Shown here piece after piece: positions 8,030 through 15,810 of a stretch of 64,000 nt of DNA. Location: the NCBI RefSeq assembly GCF_003352465.1, contig NZ_CP031153.1, positions 2,160,465 through 2,224,464 on the forward strand, given 5' to 3'. The translations under genes were made by a program, and so were the position numbers. The first letter of the stretch is position 1. Every line of letters starts with the position of its first letter. The notes beneath the pieces were generated by a model. It saw only the letters and a program-made list of their open reading frames with translations. It ran no database searches and was not told the origin of the DNA. Origin of the DNA: Kordia sp. SMS9 (GTDB lineage: Bacteria; Bacteroidota; Bacteroidia; Flavobacteriales; Flavobacteriaceae).

Positions 8030-9613
8030 TTGAACTCATTTCGTTACAAAGCATCATTTAAAAACGATTCCAATAGTTTGAAAAACATCAAAATAAAACT
8101 TCAATACATATTTCTCCCTTTTTTGCTAGTTTCTATTGGAACAATTGTGAGTTATACTGCTTTTCGTTGGTTCTTTGATATCAAATTAGGAATCTTACCA
8201 CTAAAAGAAAACTTACTAAACCTTTGGATTCCCATAACGGTTGCTGGGATTTTAGTATATGTTTTTCTTCGCAGAAAAGTCAAAATTCTAAATCTTCGCG
8301 GAAAAAGAGATGATGGACATTTTGTGTATGTATTTGTCATGGCATTTGCAACAGGAATTCCATTAATGATGAGTCAACAATATCTCGTAAAAAGCGCATA
8401 CAAGCTACAAGAAGTATCTTCTATTGCAGAAATTCAAAACTTACAAAATGAAAAATACTTTACAATACCTGCATTTCAAGTAAATAAGTATGCAAGTTTG
8501 TCGCATGTAAATTCTAGAGTTTCTGGACGCAATAATGAAAACTTAAATTTTCACTTATACCTTTCTTGTCCTTTCAAGTTTGTAGATAATGTTTGGTATG
8601 GAGTTGAGTATTCTAGAAGCATTAAAAACAGCGGCACTGAACAAAAGAAAAATAGCGCATACAGGATCTTCATAAGATCTTCCGAAGAGAAATTTAATAA
8701 GTATAACTTCCAAGATGTTCGCTACTTTGAAAAACTAGGATATTCTGACGATAAGGACGGTTTTTTAAATGCAATTAAAGAGCAATATCCAGACAAAAAT
8801 CTCAAAGAACAAATCATACTCATTCCTAAGAAAGAAGCTTTCAGCGAGCGACTTGGCAATACATTTCCATGGATTTTTGGTGCGTATGGTATTGGTGTTT
8901 TTGTCCTGTTGATCATGATTCTTATTCCTAAAATTGATGAAGAAGAATGGAAGCGTTTCCAGCAAAAAAAACCACTTCGTGATGATGACGTAAAAGATAT
9001 TTTGAAATTTTTAAATCCAACTGGAGTGTATAAAGCAAGTGCTATTTTAATACTGTTAAATATAGGTGTGTTTTTAGTGATGGTTCTTTACGGACTCAAT
9101 CTTATGTCGCCAACACCGCAAGAATTACTCGAAATTGGCGGAAATAGAAGAACAGAAGTCCTAAATGGTGAGTATTGGCGATTGTTCTCGGCGACATTCA
9201 TTCACGGTGGCTTGTTACATTTAGGCATGAATATGGTTGGTCTTGCGTTTCTAGGAATGCTATTAGAACACTTTGTTGGAGCTGTAAAATTAATTGTAAT
9301 CTATGTAACTTGTGGAATTCTAGCGAGCTTGGCAAGTATCTATTGGTATGAAAATACGGTCGGTGTCGGCGCTTCCGGAGCTATTTATGGATTAAACGGG
9401 TTGCTTTTAGCCTTTTTAGTATTCAAAGTATATCCAAAATACGAACGTTCGGCTGCGTGGATCGTATTAGGCCTTTTTGGTGGAATTGGTCTTTTGTTCG
9501 GAATTTTTTCTGGCGGAATTGACAATGCAGCACACTTTGGCGGACTTTTTAGTGGATTTGTAATTGGAGCCATTTTAGTGCTGTTGTATAAAAAACAATT
9601 CACAAAAAAGTAG
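8030..9613 (+). CDS. Rhomboid family intramembrane serine protease with extra N-terminal region
   Basis: Rhomboids cut substrate membrane helices inside the bilayer. The C-terminal third holds the rhomboid core (about 340-520). It has HGGLLHLGMNM in the second core helix, the nucleophile Ser449 in GASGAIYG, and the general base His502 in AAHFGG, so it should be active. The family usually has 200-300 residues. Here 527 residues include an N-terminal extension with about three membrane segments and a soluble region (about 130-280) of unknown function. The TTG start was chosen because the first hydrophobic segment begins soon after it and no in-frame ATG precedes that segment. Substrate unknown. 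Confidence 0.88.
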   Translation: MNSFRYKASFKNDSNSLKNIKIKLQYIFLPFLLVSIGTIVSYTAFRWFFDIKLGILPLKENLLNLWIPITVAGILVYVFLRRKVKILNLRGKRDDGHFVYVFVMAFATGIPLMMSQQYLVKSAYKLQEVSSIAEIQNLQNEKYFTIPAFQVNKYASLSHVNSRVSGRNNENLNFHLYLSCPFKFVDNVWYGVEYSRSIKNSGTEQKKNSAYRIFIRSSEEKFNKYNFQDVRYFEKLGYSDDKDGFLNAIKEQYPDKNLKEQIILIPKKEAFSERLGNTFPWIFGAYGIGVFVLLIMILIPKIDEEEWKRFQQKKPLRDDDVKDILKFLNPTGVYKASAILILLNIGVFLVMVLYGLNLMSPTPQELLEIGGNRRTEVLNGEYWRLFSATFIHGGLLHLGMNMVGLAFLGMLLEHFVGAVKLIVIYVTCGILASLASIYWYENTVGVGASGAIYGLNGLLLAFLVFKVYPKYERSAAWIVLGLFGGIGLLFGIFSGGIDNAAHFGGLFSGFVIGAILVLLYKKQFTKK

Positions 9614-9618
9614 CTTGA

Positions 9619-10104
9619 TCATTGTACACAATACACATAAAAAGTAAATAAAAATGCTTCTTTCGATTGAAAATCAATCACTTTTTCTGCTGTCCAACCT
9701 GGAATGTCAAAATCGTGTGTAACAATTCTAGTGCCTTTGGGCAATTCGTTTTCTAACTTTCCCGAAAGTTTTCCCAAAGAGTTTCGCGTTAAATATAAAA
9801 TCAATGCGTTTGCGTTAGAAAGATCAGCCCGTAAAAAATCTTTTTCTATAATTTCAATACGATCTGCCAATCCTGCATCTTCAATATTTTTTGTAGCAGC
9901 TTCCAACGCTTTAGGCAGAATTTCGTAACCAATGCATTGTATATCGGCAAGTTTGGTGGCAGCAATCAAATTTCTTGCATCGCCGCAACCTAAATCTACT
10001 AGCACGTCGCCATCTTGCAATGCTAACAATTTTAATTTTTCTTGAACAACTTCGTCAATCGTTTTTTCAAAAGGTTCGTCGAGTCGCGTTGGGAATGTTT
10101 TCAA
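9619..10104 (-). CDS. Class I SAM-dependent methyltransferase
   Basis: This is a small Rossmann-fold methyltransferase of 161 residues. Motif I (VDLGCGDARN, about 37-46) binds SAM, and the acidic residue of motif II is in GYEILPKALE. The segment IEIIEKDFLRADLSNANALILYL matches the following strand pattern. Similar short proteins resemble the ATPSCKMT/FAM173 lysine methyltransferase type, but the substrate cannot be read from sequence. It ends 5 bases from the convergent rhomboid stop and lies 14 bases after the 833-residue gene on the same strand, probably in one transcript with it. Confidence 0.8.
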   Translation of the reverse strand: MKTFPTRLDEPFEKTIDEVVQEKLKLLALQDGDVLVDLGCGDARNLIAATKLADIQCIGYEILPKALEAATKNIEDAGLADRIEIIEKDFLRADLSNANALILYLTRNSLGKLSGKLENELPKGTRIVTHDFDIPGWTAEKVIDFQSKEAFLFTFYVYCVQ

Positions 10105-10118
10105 ATTAGCTACAGTTT

Positions 10119-12620
10119 TTAAGAGGAATAGAGTTGTTTTTGTAAATTTTCAAAAGTGTCTGATACATAAAATGCGCACAAACTTTTCAAGCGTATAATC
10201 AATTCTTGATGCACAAATTCATCCTGTTCATTGGTTTGCGAAAGAAAGTGTTGCACGCCATGTTCTGTAATAATAGAATGATACTCTTCATAAAATTTCG
10301 TGCCAACCAACAAACCTTTTACGGCAGCTTTCAAATCATCACAAAACAGCAGCGCGACTTTATCCGCGATGATTTCCATCAATCTTGAAGTAATCAACAA
10401 GTTTTCAGAAGTATTTGTTTGCGTAGTTTTTTTACTAAAAGGATTCAAATTAAACGTGTCACTCACGTCTTTAATTTCCTTTCCTTTTTCGGCAGCATTT
10501 GCCACTTGTTCTACGCGCTGTAAAATAGTTCCGTACTTTTCAATTGCTTTCGCATTTCCAAACAACGTTCCAATATTTCCGGCAAAAGGCAAGATAGTCA
10601 GCAGCATATTGATCAATGAAAATCCTTTATCTGCGGCGCCACGCCAAACATCGGTTGCGGTAATTTTTGAATGTTCAAAATACATATGTGCCAATTCGAT
10701 AGTGATCAAAAATGTCAACGCATTGAGTTCTAAATAGCGAATGTTGTTTGGTGCTAAAAAGTCAATTCCAACAATTAAAAAGGAAGGTTTGCCTTCTACA
10801 CCAATTACAGCATTTGCATAATTGCCACGACCAATATAACATTCAGGAACGTCCATTTGTAAAGCCGTACAAATTTCGGTCAAGCGTAGAAAAATCTTAG
10901 GATAATTGGCTGCATTCAAACGATCAGAAAAGGTAATCACAGCGTTGTAATCTGGCGGATTCAAATCGGCAATAAAATTGTTTAAAGAATCAAAAAAGCC
11001 TTTCGCATCTTTAAAACAACTGGGAACCACTTTGGGTAAAATTTCTTTTTTTTGGAGGTTTTGAAAGGAACTTTTTGGAAGTTCTGTCGCAATATTAAAT
11101 GTTTTTGTGTGTAAAATTTCTTTGATGGTTTCCGCTTTCGGTTGATACTTCTCATGATCGTACAACGCTTCAATTCTGGAAGCAACCAACGGTTGTAATT
11201 CCGCAAGTTGGTGAACCGTTTTGGAAACATCTGCATTCAGTTTTTCTTGAATCTCCAAAATAGCTTCTAAAATTGTAACTTTTAACTGTCGTCCGCCTTC
11301 ACCATTAAAAATATTGGTCGTTTTTTTGGGTAATAAATCTGTGATACTATCATCTGGAAGTGACTCGTAAATCGTTCTATACACCGAAATCGCTTCTGAA
11401 AATTGTGCTGCATTGTGTAAATGTTGTGCGTAATTCAAATTGAATTCGAAAATACTTTCTGCTTTCTTTTCTTTTTCTAAAAAAAGTTGTGAAATATGTT
11501 CGTGAAAAGCAATCGTATGTTTGGCGGTTTCTGGTTTTTGAAATGGTTGTAAGATGCGCAATATTTTCTGTTGCTCTGCAAATGCCAATTGCCAATCTGT
11601 GACAATTTGAACCAAATCTTGTCCAAAAGTTGCGTGTTTCGGAATGTGATTTGTGAAAATTTCCAACCAATTTTCTTCTTGTTCGGCGGAGATTTTGCCA
11701 CGCTTAAGCTGTAAAATTAACTCCGATTTTAGTGTGTTGCATAACGAATCTACAGCAGTGTTATCTAAATTATATACCTTGGAAGCTAACAACAAATGCG
11801 CTTCTTTTTTGGTGTATTTCCTTGCGAGAAGATCGCCAAAAGTTGTCAAACGATTTTTGAGAGCGATTATCACGGGTAGCATTTCCAAATACACGGCATC
11901 GTTCATAAATTCGGTATAAAACGACAAATTTCCCACTGTAATCAAATCTTTACCCGTACGTTCTTGAATGGTGAAATTTTCTGGGGAAATTTTCACGATA
12001 ACAAAATCACTTTCTGAATGTTTTCCTAGTAAAAAAGTACGCGTTGAGGTCAACACAAAATGCCAAATTGTATGTTTTGGAGCTGTTTCAACAGTTTTAA
12101 AAACGACTTCGCTCACGCCCAAAATACTCAAAACATATTCGTTAGTTTCCAGTTGATGAAATATGAAATTCTGCGTTTCCAAATCTGCGGAAGCGACAAA
12201 AGGAAGTTGCTCCTCATTTTTTAGCACATACAAATGATCGTTTTGTAACGTCAATAGAAAATTTTGCAAGTGCGTAAAAAAAGCTTGTTTTTTCAAATTA
12301 AAATCAACAGCTTTTTTAGTTTCCTGATACGAAGTTAGCTCAATTTCTATAGATTCTGCAACGACGCGTACAACTGTTTTATTCTGTAAAAACTGCAAGC
12401 GCGTTGCTGTAATAAGCTCTTTTTTTGAATCATTTTTGATGTCAATATCAACGGTAAATCCGTTTCGTATCTTTTTGAAAATCAGCTTGTTTTGTGCATT
12501 TTTTTTATAGAAAGAACGTAACTCGTTTTGTAACTTTAGTAGTGAAAAATGAGAAGTTACATACAGTTTCGCACTGGCGTTTTTTGGTGTGTTAGTGAAT
12601 CCTTTAAAAAAGTGAAGCAT
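10119..12620 (-). CDS. Unrecognised 833-residue protein with degenerate M48-like zincin domain
   Basis: No whole-length family is recognised. Residues 1-350 look like a mixed alpha/beta region, and about 390-440 resemble a TPR hairpin (NYAQHLHNAAQFSEAISVYRTI). The C-terminal part resembles an M48 peptidase. A helix reading TIELAHMYFEHS (640-651) sits where M48 has HExxH, but the first His is Ile641; Glu642 and His645 remain. A later EIIADKVALLF (749-759) matches the M48 third-ligand motif ExxAD. Losing one zinc ligand suggests a non-catalytic or altered zincin. No signal peptide is seen, so it is probably cytoplasmic. It is divergent from a RiPP precursor 154 bases away; a functional link is only a guess. 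Confidence 0.6.
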   Translation of the reverse strand: MLHFFKGFTNTPKNASAKLYVTSHFSLLKLQNELRSFYKKNAQNKLIFKKIRNGFTVDIDIKNDSKKELITATRLQFLQNKTVVRVVAESIEIELTSYQETKKAVDFNLKKQAFFTHLQNFLLTLQNDHLYVLKNEEQLPFVASADLETQNFIFHQLETNEYVLSILGVSEVVFKTVETAPKHTIWHFVLTSTRTFLLGKHSESDFVIVKISPENFTIQERTGKDLITVGNLSFYTEFMNDAVYLEMLPVIIALKNRLTTFGDLLARKYTKKEAHLLLASKVYNLDNTAVDSLCNTLKSELILQLKRGKISAEQEENWLEIFTNHIPKHATFGQDLVQIVTDWQLAFAEQQKILRILQPFQKPETAKHTIAFHEHISQLFLEKEKKAESIFEFNLNYAQHLHNAAQFSEAISVYRTIYESLPDDSITDLLPKKTTNIFNGEGGRQLKVTILEAILEIQEKLNADVSKTVHQLAELQPLVASRIEALYDHEKYQPKAETIKEILHTKTFNIATELPKSSFQNLQKKEILPKVVPSCFKDAKGFFDSLNNFIADLNPPDYNAVITFSDRLNAANYPKIFLRLTEICTALQMDVPECYIGRGNYANAVIGVEGKPSFLIVGIDFLAPNNIRYLELNALTFLITIELAHMYFEHSKITATDVWRGAADKGFSLINMLLTILPFAGNIGTLFGNAKAIEKYGTILQRVEQVANAAEKGKEIKDVSDTFNLNPFSKKTTQTNTSENLLITSRLMEIIADKVALLFCDDLKAAVKGLLVGTKFYEEYHSIITEHGVQHFLSQTNEQDEFVHQELIIRLKSLCAFYVSDTFENLQKQLYSS

Positions 12621-12774
12621 TGGTAAAGTGACTGATTTTAGAGAAAAATACGCAATTTTAGGGAAAACAAGTGTTTTTTCGTGTAATTACGTAGAAATAG
12701 TATGGTAAACTAAAATGTGTTTGTAAGATAAAATTGTAGATTGTTGAAGAATATTAATCATAAATTATATCAAC

Positions 12775-13026
12775 ATGAAAAAAAAGAAATTAAACACCAA
12801 ATTGACCTTAGGGAAAAATCGAGTTTCTAATCTAGAAAGCATTAGCGGAGGTTATGTAACTGCGCCTGTTTTATGCGGGACAGGAGATTGTGGCACAGGA
12901 GATTGCGGCACGTGGAATTGTCCAACAAACAATTGTCCAACGGATTATAATTGTTTGACAAACAATCATCCATTGAGTGATCCAATTCACTGTAGAGGTT
13001 GTGCAGTAGAAACGGGTTGGTGTTAA
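12775..13026 (+). CDS. RiPP (lanthipeptide-like) precursor peptide with Cys/Thr repeat core
   Basis: An 83-residue precursor. The leader (1-26) is Lys-rich and ends VSNLESISGG, the GG-leader pattern of Bacteroidota natural-product precursors that are often annotated as class I lanthipeptides. The core after the GG has nine Cys and nine Ser/Thr (eight Thr, one Ser). It opens with a repeating C-x-T-x-x-C pattern (CGTGDCGTGDCGTWNC, then CPTNNC). Equal numbers of thiols and hydroxyls would allow complete thioether pairing. No LanB, LanC, radical-SAM, or peptidase-transporter gene is in the window, so any maturation enzymes must be elsewhere. Confident as a GG-leader peptide; the modification class is inferred. 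Confidence 0.78.
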   Translation: MKKKKLNTKLTLGKNRVSNLESISGGYVTAPVLCGTGDCGTGDCGTWNCPTNNCPTDYNCLTNNHPLSDPIHCRGCAVETGWC

Positions 13027-13043
13027 AATCAAGCAAAAAAGGA

Positions 13044-13218
13044 GGCTGTCTTAAAAGTTTTAAAAGCCGTCATTCTGGACTTTTACACTGAGCTTATTGA
13101 AGTGTGATCCATACTCTCATAAAGCTGATTTTCAACAGTTATGAGAAACCGAATCAAGCCTGTCCTAAGCGACAGTCGAAAGGTTTGGTTTGACGAAATT
13201 TCGACTTTCAAGACAGCC
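13044..13218. repeat. Intergenic element with terminal inverted repeats (copy 1)
   Basis: The ends GGCTGTCTTAAAAGT (13044-13058) and ACTTTCAAGACAGCC (13204-13218) are inverted with one mismatch. An interior GAAACCGAAT segment is shared with the element at 23290-23417. There is no ORF. It lies between the convergent RiPP precursor and kinase genes and could also act as a bidirectional terminator. Confidence 0.6.
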
Positions 13219-13244
13219 GCTTTGTATTTTATAAAAAATTGTTT

Positions 13245-13859
13245 CTAAAACAATCCGTGGATTTCTGCGTCGATTCTATTAATGACATTTCCTAAATCTT
13301 CAGGATTGTCTACAAAATCCAAATTATCGACATCAATTACGAGTAATTTTCCTTTATTGTATTTGGAGATCCAAGCTTCATACCGTTCGTTCAATCGGCT
13401 TAAATAATCAATACTGATTGAGTTTTCATAATCGCGTCCACGCTTGTGAATTTGCGCAACCAACGTAGAAATATCGGCACGTAAATAAATTAGTAAATCG
13501 GGCGCATCTACCAATTTTTGCATCAATTCAAACAACGATTGGTAATTTTCATAATCACGATTTGTCATCAATCCCATGGCATGTAAATTCGGAGCAAAAA
13601 TATGTGCATCTTCATAAATTGTACGATCTTGAATGACTTTTCTTCCACTTTCACGAATTTGTAAAACTTGTCGAAAACGACTGTTTAAAAAGTAAATTTG
13701 GAGATTAAAACTCCATCGTTCCATCTGCGTGTAAAAATCATCCAAATACGGATTGTCAACGACATCTTCAAAATGTGCTTCCCAGTTGTAATGTTTTGCT
13801 AATAATTTTGTTAAGGTTGTTTTTCCTGCGCCAATGTTTCCTGCAATTGCAACATGCAT
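13245..13859 (-). CDS. Deoxynucleoside kinase (dAK/dGK type)
   Basis: It phosphorylates deoxyribonucleosides (typically deoxyadenosine or deoxyguanosine) to the 5'-monophosphates in the salvage pathway. It has 204 residues, typical for the bacterial dNK family. The P-loop GNIGAGKTT is at about 7-15, the base- and sugar-binding Glu/Arg region at QDRTIYEDAHIFA, and the arginine-containing lid at HKRGRDYE. It starts at an ATG embedded in CATGCATG. The purine versus pyrimidine preference cannot be decided by eye. Confidence 0.9.
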   Translation of the reverse strand: MHVAIAGNIGAGKTTLTKLLAKHYNWEAHFEDVVDNPYLDDFYTQMERWSFNLQIYFLNSRFRQVLQIRESGRKVIQDRTIYEDAHIFAPNLHAMGLMTNRDYENYQSLFELMQKLVDAPDLLIYLRADISTLVAQIHKRGRDYENSISIDYLSRLNERYEAWISKYNKGKLLVIDVDNLDFVDNPEDLGNVINRIDAEIHGLF

Positions 13860-13936
13860 GTGATTCTGTGATTAGGTGTTCGCTTTACAATCGGACTAGC
13901 GGATTTTATAGTCGATTCTAAAAAATATTCGTTTCT

Positions 13937-14728
13937 TTATTCTTTTGTTGGTTTCTTGAGTTGAAATCGGTACAATACAATTCCGTCGTAAATATACAAG
14001 ATATCATCGTGAAGCGAAAACTGTTTGATGGCAATTCCGTCAGATGGTATATTTATAAGATAAACTTCGTCATCTTTGCTGTAATGTAGTTGTTGGTCTT
14101 TTAAGAAAATAATTTCCTCATTCGTCATGTCAAAATCGGTCGCGCCTTCTAGTGGTTTTTCCGAAAGCAAACTTCCGTAGATATTATACAGATACAGTTT
14201 TGTCTCTGTCAATACGCGGCAAAAATTGTAATTGCTTTTTAGGGTGACGAATTTTTCGGGAATTGGTAAATTTTGAACTGGCGTTTTTTGCTGAACGTAG
14301 TTGTATACTTCCAATTGTTGTGTATTCGTATCAAAAATCCAAAGATTCCGATCGTTTGCAGTGGTTGCTGCGGCTAGATTTTTAAAATCTTCAATAATAT
14401 TAAAATCGGTTCGTTTAATTTCGTTTAGTGTATTATCTAACACAATTACGGTATTAAAATCTTCGTAAAAGAGTGTAATTTTCAGCGGATTCAGAATGTC
14501 CACCGAGGTAATTTTCCCCATTTGAAAATTGTTGTATTGCCATTCTTTTCCGTCGAGGCGTTTCATCAAAATATTATTCTGAATAACGTACAACGCGCCA
14601 AAATTATCCATCGCTACAAAACGGTCAACTGCCAAGCTATCTTGTTGTAGCAAGGTTGCCGTGATGGTTTTCTGTCCGAACGTACACATGGAACAACAAA
14701 GGAATAAAGAAAGAAGCAGCGATTTCAT
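13937..14728 (-). CDS. Exported protein of unknown function, possible beta-propeller
   Basis: A 263-residue protein read from the ATG at 14728 (a TTG three codons earlier is possible). Residues 1-19 form a signal peptide ending CTFGQ. The rest is a succession of short beta-strands with recurring patterns (ALYVIQNNILMKR, DRNLWIFDTNTQQLEVYN, ILYIYDGIVLYRFQ), which suggests WD/NHL-like propeller blades but no named family. It is probably periplasmic or surface-associated. It lies 77 bases after the deoxynucleoside kinase start in the same orientation. Confidence 0.6.
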   Translation of the reverse strand: MKSLLLSLFLCCSMCTFGQKTITATLLQQDSLAVDRFVAMDNFGALYVIQNNILMKRLDGKEWQYNNFQMGKITSVDILNPLKITLFYEDFNTVIVLDNTLNEIKRTDFNIIEDFKNLAAATTANDRNLWIFDTNTQQLEVYNYVQQKTPVQNLPIPEKFVTLKSNYNFCRVLTETKLYLYNIYGSLLSEKPLEGATDFDMTNEEIIFLKDQQLHYSKDDEVYLINIPSDGIAIKQFSLHDDILYIYDGIVLYRFQLKKPTKE

Positions 14729-14737
14729 GGTTGACAA

Positions 14738-15126
14738 AGTACAAAAAATGAACCGTTTTTAATGTAGCAGTGTATCAATTTTTTAATGTAGCAATATTGT
14801 TGTGATTTTCATTTGAAGATTTGGAAATGTTTTCATTAAAAATTGAGTTACCAAGCAGACTTCGATACAAAATTCTTTCAGAATTTCACTCAATCTGACG
14901 TTTAGTGTTTCAAGTTCATTTTCGACTTCAATTTCAAGTCGTCACTTCGAGTGATTTTTCGTAATGTTTACATTGAGCGTAGTCGAAATGCAGCAAATTT
15001 GTATCGAGAAGTACTTTGAAATCATAAAGTGGATTCCTGTCTGCATTTCGACTACGCTCAATGTGACATGTAGGAATGACAAATCTAAAATCTCACTACT
15101 AAAATCTCAATACTCACTACTATAAT
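14738..15126. other. Non-coding gap of about 390 bases
   Basis: No gene is seen. Most of it is repetitive: the 24-bp stem-loop region at 14940-15072 and a CTCAATACTCACTACT segment near 15106 that recurs at about 46.3 and 46.4 kb upstream of the branched-chain E1 gene. Confidence 0.6.
14940..15072. repeat. Intergenic stem-loop: 24-bp inverted repeat around a dispersed hairpin element
   Basis: Arms at 14970-14993 and 15041-15064 are exact reverse complements (core GAGCGTAGTCGAAATG) separated by 47 bases. The region contains the dispersed element (GTCACTTCGAG ... TATCGAGAAGTACTTTGAAA) interrupted by the left arm. It lies downstream of the response-regulator gene (minus strand) and may end its transcript. 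Confidence 0.75.
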
Positions 15127-15810
15127 TTAGCAAATCAACTTATACCCAAAACCGCGCACATTCACAATTTGAATTTCAGGATCGTTTTTGAGTTTCTTAC
15201 GAAGTTTGGTAATAAAAACATCCATACTTCTGGCGTTGAAAAAGTCGTCATCGCCCCAAAGTTTGTTCAAAATAAACGTTCGATCCAACACTGCATTTCG
15301 CTTTTCGGATAAGTGAAAAAGCAATTCAGATTCTCTGTGTGTCAGTTGTGTGGCAGTTTTTTTCCAACGTAATTGTTGTTGGGTATGATTGAAAATGTAG
15401 CTTCCAATCGGAATTTGTGTATGATCTTGTTTTAGGTGAATTCGGTCTAACAAGGCATGAATCCGCACAATCAATTCTTCCATGCTAAACGGTTTCTTCA
15501 AATAGTCGTTTCCGCCATGTTGAAAACCTTCTACCACATCTTTTACTTGCGATTTTGCGGTTAGAAAAATAATCGGAATCGTTGCATTTTCTTGTCGAAT
15601 TTCTTGTGCCAATGTAAAGCCATCTTTTTTCGGCATCATCACATCCAACACTAAAATTTCAGGTTGCACTTCGTGATAGGTTTTCAAGGCTATTTCGCCA
15701 TTTTCACATAAAAACACTTCAAAATTGCGCGATTCCAGACTTTCTTTCACAATTTGTCCCAAGGCAGATTCGTCTTCTGCTAATAATAATTTGATGGTGT
15801 CTTTCTTCAT
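15127..15810 (-). CDS. OmpR-family response regulator
   Basis: A 227-residue two-component response regulator. The receiver domain (about 6-120) has the acidic pocket LLLAEDE, phosphoacceptor Asp in VLDVMMPKKDG (about residue 56) and the conserved Lys in YLKKPF. The C-terminal winged helix (about 130-226) has the OmpR-type LTHRESELLFHL and the recognition-helix region RSMDVFITKLRKKL. It overlaps the upstream histidine kinase by 4 bases (ATGA), so the pair is translationally coupled. Its likely targets are the divergent GLPGLI/barrel genes; three TTAAC boxes at 17361-17385 are a plausible binding site. Confidence 0.93.
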   Translation of the reverse strand: MKKDTIKLLLAEDESALGQIVKESLESRNFEVFLCENGEIALKTYHEVQPEILVLDVMMPKKDGFTLAQEIRQENATIPIIFLTAKSQVKDVVEGFQHGGNDYLKKPFSMEELIVRIHALLDRIHLKQDHTQIPIGSYIFNHTQQQLRWKKTATQLTHRESELLFHLSEKRNAVLDRTFILNKLWGDDDFFNARSMDVFITKLRKKLKNDPEIQIVNVRGFGYKLIC

